Shown here: positions 5,620-11,403 of the stretch, piece after piece | Numbering within the stretch: position 1 is the first letter of the stretch | Layout: the number at the start of each line of letters is the position of its first letter | Assembly (NCBI GenBank): GCA_002298925.1 | Contig: DBMM01000017.1 | Coordinates: forward strand, 1-13,065 | Direction of reading: 5' to 3' | DNA: 13,065 bases | DNA from: Geobacter sp. UBA698 | GTDB taxonomy: Bacteria > Desulfobacterota > Desulfuromonadia > Geobacterales > Pseudopelobacteraceae | Notes under the pieces: generated by a model | Databases searched by the model: none | The model's input: the letters and a program-made list of their open reading frames with translations, nothing else | What the model was told of the DNA's origin: nothing | Translations under genes and position numbers: made by a program

Positions 5620-6435
5620 TTATACCCGCCGGTCCAGCTCCACGGCCGCATAGGCCGAATGATTGTGGATAGATTCGAAATTTTCGGTCTCCACCGAAAA
5701 CCAGGTGATCTTATCCACGGCCGCCAGGCGAGAATAAGCCTCACGGACCATATCCTCCACGAAACGGGGATTTTCATAGGCCTGCTCGGTGACGAACTTC
5801 TCGTCCTCGCGCTTGAGCAGCGAATAGAGCGGGCTGCTGCCGCACTGCTCGATCAGTTCCACCAGATCCTCGATCCAGATGAAATCGCGGTAACGCACCC
5901 GCACGGTCATGACGCTGCGCTGGTTGTGGGCTCCGAAGCGGGACAGTTCCTTGCTGCAAGGGCAGAGCGAGGTTAGCGGCACCTTGACCCCCAGCACGAA
6001 ATCAAGGGTATCGGTCATGGAGGCACTGAATTCGCAGGTATATTCCATCAGGCTCTTGGCGCCCGACACCGGTGCCCGCTTGTCGATGAAATAGGGGAAC
6101 TGGATCTCCAGGTGGGCGCTGTCCGAGCCGAGTTTGGCCTTCATCTCCTCCAGGATCGTCTCCAGCTTGTCCAGGGCGATCTGCTCGCGGTGCCGGTTGA
6201 GGATCTCCACAAACCGGCTCATGTGGGTGCCTTTGAAATGGTGGGGCAGGTCCACGTACATGTTGACCCGCGCCACGGTGTGCTGCAGGGAGCGGTTCTT
6301 GTCCATCACCACGACCGGGTAGGTGATATCCTTGACCCCGACCTTGGAGATTGGTATCCGGCGATGGTCCGGCCGCTTCTGCATGTCCGGCATATCCGGC
6401 TGCCTGGATTTTGCTGTTGTACTAGTTTGAGGCAT
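5620..6435 (-). CDS. folE2: GTP cyclohydrolase IB (FolE2)
   Basis: FolE2 converts GTP to 7,8-dihydroneopterin triphosphate, the first step of folate (and related pterin/queuosine) synthesis, as a metal-flexible substitute for FolE. The 271-residue protein shows the family hallmarks in order: DIRRIPISKVGV-like entry (24-34, DHRRIPISKVG), VARVNMYVDLPHHFKGTHMS (54-73), the catalytic-cysteine motif SLCPCSKELS (156-165), GAHNQRS (168-174), EQCGSSPLYSLLKREDEKFV (196-215) and the terminal IHNHSAY (256-262). The ATG at 6433-6435 is preferred over a TTG 13 codons upstream because AGGA lies 8 bases before it. The gene sits 35 bases downstream of acyP. The last few residues (ELDRRV) end right where the MNT fragment begins, so the very C-terminus may have been altered by that insertion. 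Confidence 0.95.
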   Translation of the reverse strand: MPQTSTTAKSRQPDMPDMQKRPDHRRIPISKVGVKDITYPVVVMDKNRSLQHTVARVNMYVDLPHHFKGTHMSRFVEILNRHREQIALDKLETILEEMKAKLGSDSAHLEIQFPYFIDKRAPVSGAKSLMEYTCEFSASMTDTLDFVLGVKVPLTSLCPCSKELSRFGAHNQRSVMTVRVRYRDFIWIEDLVELIEQCGSSPLYSLLKREDEKFVTEQAYENPRFVEDMVREAYSRLAAVDKITWFSVETENFESIHNHSAYAAVELDRRV

Positions 6436-6470
6436 GGAAACATTCCTGTATCGGCATGATGGAGTTTTGT

Positions 6471-6746
6471 TCAATAGGTGATGGTGAATGTGTCAAATTC
6501 GCCGCTGCACTCACCGATCCGGATGTCAAGCCGTTCGACCCGTGCCGCGGGAGGGCCGGTTCGACACCAATCGACCAGCGACTGCACAGCAGCGTCGCTC
6601 CCCTCGAAAAGTCCTTCCACTGCACCGTCCGGCAGGTTTTTGACCCAACCGGTAACGCCCAGCTCCACGGCACGATGACAGGTATGCTGGCGAAAAGCCA
6701 CTCCCTGGACACGGCCGTGAACAGTAACACACACCCTGACGCTCAT
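6471..6746 (-). CDS. acyP: Acylphosphatase
   Basis: This small cytosolic enzyme hydrolyses the carboxyl-phosphate bond of acyl phosphates. The 91-residue protein matches the family length. The phosphate loop GRVQGVAFR (11-19) contains catalytic Arg19, and GWVKNLPDGAVE (33-44) contains catalytic Asn37. The ATG overlaps the engB TGA (ATGA, 6746-6743), and GGAGGG sits about 8 bases upstream inside the end of engB, so it is likely translated by coupling. It is the middle gene of the engB-acyP-folE2 unit; the three products have no obvious shared pathway. Confidence 0.95.
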   Translation of the reverse strand: MSVRVCVTVHGRVQGVAFRQHTCHRAVELGVTGWVKNLPDGAVEGLFEGSDAAVQSLVDWCRTGPPAARVERLDIRIGECSGEFDTFTITY

Positions 6747-7360
6747 ATCTGCTGTCCCTCCACGCCACCCTGATGATCAAGCCCCAGCAGCCGTTCGATT
6801 TCCCGCCAGACGCCGTCACGCCCGTCTTTTGAAAGAGCCGAGAAGGGGAGCATCATGGCTTTGTCGCGCTTGATGCCCGCCGCGATCAGACCGGTCTGAC
6901 GGGCACGTTCAACCTTGGATAGTTTGTCGCACTTGGTCAGTACAATGATCGGCGGGATGTTGTACATCTCCAGCCAGCGCAGCATCTGCAGGTCGCCATC
7001 GGACGGGATCCGGCGGATATCCAGGATCAGCACCACCGCCTTGAGGTTCTCCCGCTGGGCCAGGTAGGTCTCGATCATCGGCCCCCACTGTTTGCGCACG
7101 TCGGGCGGCGCCTTGGCATAGCCGTAGCCCGGCAGGTCCACCAGGGTGAGGATATTGTTGATATTGAAAAAGTTGATCAGCTGGGTTCTGCCCGGCGTGG
7201 AGCTGGTCCGCACCAGGGCCTTGCGATTGGCCAGCACATTGATCAGCGATGATTTGCCCACGTTGGAGCGTCCCACAAAAGCCACCTCAGGCAACTCCGC
7301 CGGCGGAAAATCCTTGGGCTTGACGGCGCTTTTGATAAATTCGGTCTGCTTGACTTCCAT
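6743..7360 (-). CDS. engB: Ribosome biogenesis GTP-binding protein EngB (YihA/YsxC)
   Basis: EngB is an essential small GTPase that helps late assembly of the large ribosomal subunit. The 205-residue protein has a complete GTPase core: G1 GRSNVGKS (30-37), G2 region STPGRTQLINFF (54-65), G3 DLPGYGYAKAP (75-85), G4 TKCD (142-145) and G5 SAL (174-176). The start ATG at 7358-7360 has GGAGG (7366-7370) upstream and a promoter directly before it, making it the first gene of the minus-strand operon. Length and motifs are normal. Confidence 0.97.
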   Translation of the reverse strand: MEVKQTEFIKSAVKPKDFPPAELPEVAFVGRSNVGKSSLINVLANRKALVRTSSTPGRTQLINFFNINNILTLVDLPGYGYAKAPPDVRKQWGPMIETYLAQRENLKAVVLILDIRRIPSDGDLQMLRWLEMYNIPPIIVLTKCDKLSKVERARQTGLIAAGIKRDKAMMLPFSALSKDGRDGVWREIERLLGLDHQGGVEGQQI

Positions 7361-7377
7361 TGAATCCTCCGGCCAGC

Positions 7378-7407
7378 ATTATAATGCGCTGCCGCTCAAC
7401 GACACAA
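7378..7407 (-). promoter_or_regulatory. Sigma70-like promoter of the engB-acyP-folE2 operon
   Basis: On the minus strand a perfect -10 TATAAT (7378-7383) lies 18 bases from TTGTGT (7402-7407). The -10 box is the centre of a 12-bp palindrome GCATTATAATGC (7377-7388). Only 17 bases separate the -10 box from the engB start, so the leader would be about 10 bases and consist mostly of the Shine-Dalgarno region. The same intergenic stretch must also hold the promoter for the divergent nuoH. A weak candidate for that is TTTACT (7441-7446) with CATAAT (7463-7468). Confidence 0.5.
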
Positions 7408-7554
7408 GCGCTTATTTCCGCAGGCTTGATTTACTTTTCATTTACTTGCCCGGCTCTGCTGTCATAATATGCCGGTGGTGTTTGCTCCGCTTTTATGGTA
7501 TATGAAGATACGTTTATTATCCGTCCCTCTTGACATGTTCCCGCGCAGGTTCCG

Positions 7555-8547
7555 ATGACGGCATCATCTGTGGACATACTGTTCTTCGCGGCCAAACTGG
7601 GGATGGTTTTTTTCGTCATCCTGACCCTGGCCGCCTACCTGGTGTTCGCCGAACGGCGCATCCTGGCCTGGATCCAGGACCGCAAAGGTCCCAACCGCGT
7701 CGGCCCCTGCGGGCTGCTGCAGCCGCTGGCAGACCTGATCAAACTCCTCACCAAGGAAGATTTCCTCCCCTCGGCGGCCGACAAATGGCTGTTCTACCTG
7801 GCTCCGGGAATGGCCGCCATCCCCGCCATTCTGATCTTTGCCGTAATCCCGTTCGGAGCGCCGCTGACCATTGCCGGCCACACCGTCCCGCTGCTGATCT
7901 CCGACCTGAATGTAGGGCTGCTGTTCTTTCTGGCGCTCTCCTCCATCGCCGTCTATGGCGTGGCCATCGGAGGCTGGGCCTCCAACTCCAAATATTCCCT
8001 GCTGGGCGGCATCCGCGGCCTGGCCCAGCTGATCTCCTACGAGCTTTCCATGGGACTTTCCCTGGTGCCGGTGGTCATGCTGGCCCGCTCATTCAGCCTG
8101 ACAGACATCGTTGCCGCCCAGAAGAGCGTGCCATTCATCGTTTACCAACCGGTGGCCTTCATTATTTTTCTGATCAGCATCACGGCCGAATGCAAACGGA
8201 TCCCCTTCGACCTGCCCGAAGCCGAGGGCGAACTGGTGGCCGGCTTCCACACCGAATACTCCGGCATGCGCTTCGGCCTGTTCTTCGTGGGAGAATACAT
8301 CAACATCATCGTGCTGGGCGGACTGGCGACAACCTTCTTTCTGGGGGGGTGGCATGGGCCGTTCCTGCCGGCGGTGATCTGGTTTTCGCTCAAGACGCTG
8401 GCCGTTGCCTTCTTTTTCATCTGGATGCGGGGCACCTTACCCCGCCTGCGCTACGACCAGCTCATGCATCTGGGCTGGAAGGTCCTGACCCCCCTGGCGC
8501 TGGTCAATATCCTGCTGACCGCCTGGTGGCTGACATTGAGGTCGTGA
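7555..8547 (+). CDS. nuoH: NADH-quinone oxidoreductase subunit H (complex I membrane arm)
   Basis: NuoH is the membrane subunit that joins the peripheral arm to the proton-pumping arm and forms much of the quinone site. The 330 residues are of normal length and mainly hydrophobic helices. Diagnostic segments are YLVFAERRILAWIQDRKGPN (28-47) leading into RVGP, GGIRGLAQLISYELSMGLSL (151-170), and the acidic loop AECKRIPFDLPEAEGELVAG (211-230) followed by FHTEYSG, with the conserved glutamates and arginine of the quinone-coupling region. The ATG at 7555 has only a weak CAGG upstream. It is the first gene of the plus-strand cluster and is divergent from engB. No nuoA-G lies upstream here, so the remaining subunits must be encoded elsewhere if the enzyme is complete. 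Confidence 0.96.
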   Translation: MTASSVDILFFAAKLGMVFFVILTLAAYLVFAERRILAWIQDRKGPNRVGPCGLLQPLADLIKLLTKEDFLPSAADKWLFYLAPGMAAIPAILIFAVIPFGAPLTIAGHTVPLLISDLNVGLLFFLALSSIAVYGVAIGGWASNSKYSLLGGIRGLAQLISYELSMGLSLVPVVMLARSFSLTDIVAAQKSVPFIVYQPVAFIIFLISITAECKRIPFDLPEAEGELVAGFHTEYSGMRFGLFFVGEYINIIVLGGLATTFFLGGWHGPFLPAVIWFSLKTLAVAFFFIWMRGTLPRLRYDQLMHLGWKVLTPLALVNILLTAWWLTLRS

Positions 8548-8551
8548 CTCA

Positions 8552-8567
8552 CGGACAACACTGTCCG
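8552..8567 (+). other. Short perfect hairpin between nuoH and the ankyrin gene
   Basis: CGGACA-ACAC-TGTCCG forms a 6-bp perfect stem 5 bases after the nuoH stop codon. There is no T tract, so it is more likely an mRNA processing or stabilising stem than a terminator. Confidence 0.4.
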
Positions 8568-8594
8568 AAATTCATATCTCGGGAGGAAACGCAC

Positions 8595-9017
8595 ATGGAA
8601 AGCGTAAATGCCAAGAATCGTCACGGACATACCCCGCTGATTGCCGCTGCCAGGGAGGGCCAGAAGGACTTTGTCATGGACCTGCTGGACCGCGGCGCCG
8701 ACCTGACCTCCACCAGCGTCAAGGGCAAGACCGCACTCCATTATGCGGCCGCCAACGGACACACCGAAATCGCCCGCACGCTGATCGCCAAGGGCGCCGA
8801 TGTGGACGCTCGCGACAGTCAGGGACACACCCCCCTGATGCTGGCCGCCATCTACGGCTGCAACCGGACCATCCAGGCCCTGCTGGACGGTGGCGCCAGC
8901 CCGGCTGTCAAGACCGGCGCCGGCACGACGGCCGCCCAGTATGCGGAGAACAACAGTCATCCCCTGGCAGCCGCACTGCTGAAAAAAGCCGAAAGAGCAA
9001 AATTCGGTACCGCCTGA
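8595..9017 (+). CDS. Ankyrin-repeat protein encoded inside the nuo cluster
   Basis: The 140-residue protein consists almost entirely of ankyrin repeats. Repeat 1 is about 8-40 (HGHTPLIAAAREGQ, LLDRGAD), repeat 2 about 41-73 (GKTALHYAAANGHTEIARTL, IAKGADVDARD), repeat 3 about 74-106 (GHTPLMLAAIYGC, LLDGGAS), and a degenerate fourth cap is near 107-134. No signal peptide or membrane segment is visible, so it should be a cytosolic protein-binding scaffold. The ATG at 8595 has GGGAGG (8581-8586) 8 bases upstream, a stronger site than those of the nuo genes around it. Its place between nuoH and nuoI, with matching GC-rich codon use, suggests a settled operon member, perhaps an assembly or regulatory partner of complex I. 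That role is inference from position only. Confidence 0.9.
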   Translation: MESVNAKNRHGHTPLIAAAREGQKDFVMDLLDRGADLTSTSVKGKTALHYAAANGHTEIARTLIAKGADVDARDSQGHTPLMLAAIYGCNRTIQALLDGGASPAVKTGAGTTAAQYAENNSHPLAAALLKKAERAKFGTA

Positions 9018-9039
9018 AAAATTCCGACAGAAAGGCAAT

Positions 9040-9130
9040 CGGACGCGGATGACGCGGATTATCACGGCTCAAGCCCTGAAAGGGTTTACGATCATCCGGG
9101 ATGTATTCGCCTCAACCCCGAAAATCCGGT
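9040..9130. repeat. Degenerate imperfect palindrome between the ankyrin gene and nuoI
   Basis: The 123-base gap contains a GACGCGGATGACGCGGATTA-type stretch (about 9040-9060) and, further right, its diverged inverse complement (around 9090-9130). An inner hairpin AAGCCC/GGGTTT lies between them. The look is that of dispersed intergenic palindromes (CGGAT-rich) that I recall from related genomes. No other copy is visible in the window. Confidence 0.4.
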
Positions 9131-9140
9131 TCTCACAATT

Positions 9141-9671
9141 ATGGGCTTCATAGCTGACAGCAAAGCCATCCTGGGCGGACTCGGCCTTACCCTGCGCCAC
9201 ATGCTGCGCAAACCGGTCACGATCCAGTATCCCGAAGAAAAGCGCACACCCTACCCGCGCTTCCGGGCCCGTATCGTGCTGACCCGCGACCCGGACGGCG
9301 GCGAGCGCTGTGTGGCCTGCTACCTCTGCTCGGCCGCCTGCCCGGTGGACTGCATCTCCATGCAGTCAGCCGAACAGGAAGACGGCCGCCGCTACGCCGC
9401 CTGGTTCCGGATCAACTTCTCCCGCTGCATCTTCTGCGGTCTGTGCGCCGAAGCCTGCCCGACCCTGGCCATCCAGATGACTCCCGATTACGAGATCTGC
9501 AAGCGAGACATCATGGACCTGGTCTACGAGAAGGAAGACCTGCTGATCGACGGCTGCGGCAAGGATGATTCCTACAACTTCTATCACCACGCCGGAATCG
9601 GCGTCACCCAGTCGCGCGGCACAGGGCTGGAGGAGACCAGGCCGGTGGATGTCAGGACGCTGATGCCGTGA
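9141..9671 (+). CDS. nuoI: NADH-quinone oxidoreductase subunit I (two 4Fe-4S clusters)
   Basis: NuoI carries the N6a and N6b iron-sulfur clusters that pass electrons toward the quinone site next to NuoH. The 176-residue protein shows two ferredoxin motifs: Cys57, 60, 63, 67 in CVACYLCSAACPVDC (57-71), and Cys96, 99, 102, 106 in CIFCGLCAEACP (96-107). The N-terminal amphipathic segment (GLGLTLRHMLRKPVTIQYPE, 13-32) is typical. The ATG at 9141 has no clear Shine-Dalgarno site, unlike the gene before it. The 3' end overlaps nuoJ by GTGA (9668-9671). Confidence 0.96.
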   Translation: MGFIADSKAILGGLGLTLRHMLRKPVTIQYPEEKRTPYPRFRARIVLTRDPDGGERCVACYLCSAACPVDCISMQSAEQEDGRRYAAWFRINFSRCIFCGLCAEACPTLAIQMTPDYEICKRDIMDLVYEKEDLLIDGCGKDDSYNFYHHAGIGVTQSRGTGLEETRPVDVRTLMP

Positions 9672-10174
9672 TCGAACAAACCATCTTCTACATACTGGCC
9701 GCTGCTGCGATCATTGCCACGCTGCTGGCCATCATTGAAAAACATCCGGTGCATGCCATTCTCTATCTGGTCACCTCCCTGTTCTCCATCGCGGTAATCT
9801 TCTACCTGCTGATGGCGCCCCTGGCAGCGGCCTTTGAGGTGATCCTCTACGCCGGCGCCATCATGGTGCTATTCCTGTTCGTGATCATGATGCTCGACCT
9901 GGGGCACCCGGAGAAGGGCTTGTCGCCCCACTGGAAAGAGTGGCTGCCTGCGGTGACGCTGACCGGCATCAGCATCGCTTCGCTGGTGGCAGTGATCGTA
10001 TCGCGCCATGAAAGCGCGCTGACCGCAGCAACAGCCCTGCCGATACGGACGGTGGCCATGCGCCTGTTCCATGAGCATGGTCTGGCGGTGGAGCTGATCT
10101 CGCTGCAGCTGCTGTTTGCCCTGGTGGGGGCGCTCTATCTCGGCAAACAGTCCAAAGGCAAGGGGGCGCGATGA
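9668..10174 (+). CDS. nuoJ: NADH-quinone oxidoreductase subunit J
   Basis: NuoJ is a small membrane subunit next to NuoK and NuoA in the complex I membrane arm. The 168-residue protein has about five hydrophobic helices. The family's pi-bulge helix region is seen as AAAFEVILYAGAIMVLFLFV (53-72) followed by MMLDL. It starts with GTG at 9668, overlapping the nuoI stop, with AGGA about 10 bases upstream. The end overlaps the nuoK ATG by four bases (ATGA). Tight overlap supports co-translation of I-J-K. Confidence 0.95.
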   Translation: MIEQTIFYILAAAAIIATLLAIIEKHPVHAILYLVTSLFSIAVIFYLLMAPLAAAFEVILYAGAIMVLFLFVIMMLDLGHPEKGLSPHWKEWLPAVTLTGISIASLVAVIVSRHESALTAATALPIRTVAMRLFHEHGLAVELISLQLLFALVGALYLGKQSKGKGAR

Positions 10175-10479
10175 TCGTCCCGCTGGAAAATATCCTGATC
10201 CTGGCCGGCCTGCTGTTCTTCATCGGCATGGGGGGCCTTCTGGCCTGGCGCGCCAACCTGATCATGATGCTGGTCTGCATCGAGGTCATGCTCAACGCGG
10301 TCATGCTGGTCTTCGTGGGCGGTTCGGCCCGCTGGGGCAATGCCGACGGCCAGTTGTTCGCCATCTTCATCATGGCGCTGACATCATGCGAGGTCTCCCT
10401 GGCCTTGGCCATGGTGGTTTATCTTCACAGACGGCGCAAGACGGTCAATACGGATATGTTCAGTGAGATGAAAGGCTGA
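10171..10479 (+). CDS. nuoK: NADH-quinone oxidoreductase subunit K
   Basis: NuoK is an antiporter-like small subunit with three membrane helices (about 6-25, 29-50, 61-86). Its two membrane glutamates, essential for coupling in known enzymes, are present: Glu38 in MMLVCIEVMLNAVML (32-46) and Glu74 in LTSCEVSLALAMVVYL (70-85). Around Glu74, Thr-Ser-Cys replaces the more usual alanines, a mild oddity. The length of 102 residues is normal. GGGGG lies just upstream of the ATG, inside the end of nuoJ. Confidence 0.95.
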   Translation: MIVPLENILILAGLLFFIGMGGLLAWRANLIMMLVCIEVMLNAVMLVFVGGSARWGNADGQLFAIFIMALTSCEVSLALAMVVYLHRRRKTVNTDMFSEMKG

Positions 10480-10480
10480 C

Positions 10481-10711
10481 ATGACCATCGCCACAGGAAG
10501 CATGCAATGGCGCTGCTGCGTCTGCAATGCCGCCAAACCGGTCGGCACCGGCGGCATCTGCGCCCGCTGCCGGAAATTCGCCTGCAACCGGCATCTCAAC
10601 AGGGTGCTGCTGGATGAAAAGCAGAGAGAACGGGTGTGCACGGCCTGCCTGACCGGCGAGGACAAGCTGGAAACCGGTCTGAGAGGATTGTTGGAGAAAT
10701 GGTTAGCGTAA
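10481..10711 (+). CDS. Small FYVE/RING-like zinc-finger protein encoded in the nuo cluster
   Basis: The 76-residue protein has eight putative zinc ligands in four pairs: Cys12/Cys15, Cys27/Cys30, Cys35/His38 and Cys53/Cys56. The pattern is C-x2-C-x11-C-x2-C-x4-C-x2-H-x14-C-x2-C. Both the spacing and the final RVCTAC (51-56) are close to the cross-brace FYVE/treble-clef fingers, which bind two zinc ions. A C-terminal helix follows (LETGLRGLLEKWL, 63-75). No membrane segment or signal peptide is present. The ATG lies one base after the nuoK stop, with AAAGG upstream, so it is almost certainly co-transcribed and coupled. I do not recognise a named family. A role in complex I assembly or as a protein-binding adaptor is possible but rests only on position. 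Confidence 0.8.
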   Translation: MTIATGSMQWRCCVCNAAKPVGTGGICARCRKFACNRHLNRVLLDEKQRERVCTACLTGEDKLETGLRGLLEKWLA

Positions 10712-10754
10712 ACTTAATGTGAGCAGCCCATTTTTCACAACTCAGGAGAAGAAA

Positions 10755-11174
10755 ATGCGACCAACTAAAACATCTTCGTCGTTTACAAAATTCGCAAAGT
10801 CGACGGCGCGAGCTACCGGCAGGCCAGCTGCATTTGTTTTAGCAGCCGGAATCATTCTGGTTTGGATTATCAGCGGCCCCTTGTTTGGGTTCAGTGACAC
10901 TTGGCAGTTGGTGATCAATACGGGTACGACCATTGTTACATTTCTGATGGTATTTCTTATCCAGAACACTCAAAACCGCGATTCCGAAGCGGTACAAGTG
11001 AAACTGGACGAGTTGATACGTGTCACGGAAGGGGCGCATAATGCACTTCTGAATTTGGAAGAATTAGAAGAAAAGGAATTGGACCTTATCCGCGCCAAAT
11101 ACGCGAGTTTGGCTGAGCGCGCCCGAGCAGACTTGAAGCGCGGGCAGGCGGATATTGGCGCTCCTGAAGTGTGA
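10755..11174 (+). CDS. Low-affinity iron permease family protein
   Basis: The 139-residue protein resembles the small bacterial members of the low-affinity iron permease family (Iron_permease). A basic N-terminus is followed by two membrane helices (about 25-45 and 51-70). The hallmark VINTGTTIVTFLMVFLIQNT (53-72) with QNRDSEAVQVKLDELIR (73-89) comes next, then a charged coiled-coil-like tail (97-130, LEELEEKELDLIRAKYASLA). Iron transport has not been established for such short proteins. The ATG at 10755 has AGGAG 6 bases upstream; a GTG at 10719 would add 12 residues without a site. Base composition is clearly lower in GC than the nuo genes, suggesting later arrival between the zinc-finger gene and nuoL. 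Confidence 0.82.
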   Translation: MRPTKTSSSFTKFAKSTARATGRPAAFVLAAGIILVWIISGPLFGFSDTWQLVINTGTTIVTFLMVFLIQNTQNRDSEAVQVKLDELIRVTEGAHNALLNLEELEEKELDLIRAKYASLAERARADLKRGQADIGAPEV

Positions 11175-11332
11175 TCAGGTTGTTATTGGAAAGACTAACA
11201 AGAGAGGGATTGTCTGTTCGTGTAAGTCACGCAAAGCCTGGAATGCAGAGCTGGCGTGCATTTGCCTAAACATAGGCGCATTTCGTAATGGTCTCAGCTC
11301 AATCAAACCATTAACACATACTTCACCCATCC

Positions 11333-11378
11333 ACCACGGTCCTCACTCCTCCGACTTTTCCTCCGTGTCTTCCGTGGT
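11333..11378. repeat. Intergenic repeat-like element bounded by 7-bp inverted ends, upstream of nuoL
   Basis: ACCACGG (11333-11339) and CCGTGGT (11372-11378) enclose a pyrimidine-rich stretch (CTCCGACTTTTCCTCCGTGT and flanks). This wording resembles a dispersed intergenic sequence I recall from several proteobacteria. The 229-base gap 11175-11403 holds no gene. It also has a small hairpin GCCTA-AACA-TAGGC (11264-11277) without a T tract. Confidence 0.4.
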
Positions 11379-11403
11379 AAAAAGAATATAAACCAATGAA
11401 CCA

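Noticed and set aside
7528..7533. TTGACA, a perfect -35 box upstream of nuoH
   Set aside because: The matching -10 would fall at or inside the nuoH start, so it cannot drive full-length nuoH translation from the chosen ATG.
7431..7619. 62-codon minus-strand frame between engB and nuoH
   Set aside because: It overlaps the nuoH start antisense and has no recognisable domain or ribosome site.
7530..8547. Plus-strand open frame over nuoH, joined in frame to the ankyrin gene
   Set aside because: The first part is Arg/Pro/His-rich, the +1 shadow of nuoH. Only the part from the ATG at 8595, with its own ribosome site, is a gene.
11155..11391. 78-codon plus-strand frame between the permease gene and nuoL
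   Set aside because: It starts inside the permease gene, has no ribosome site, and runs through the hairpin and repeat-like element.
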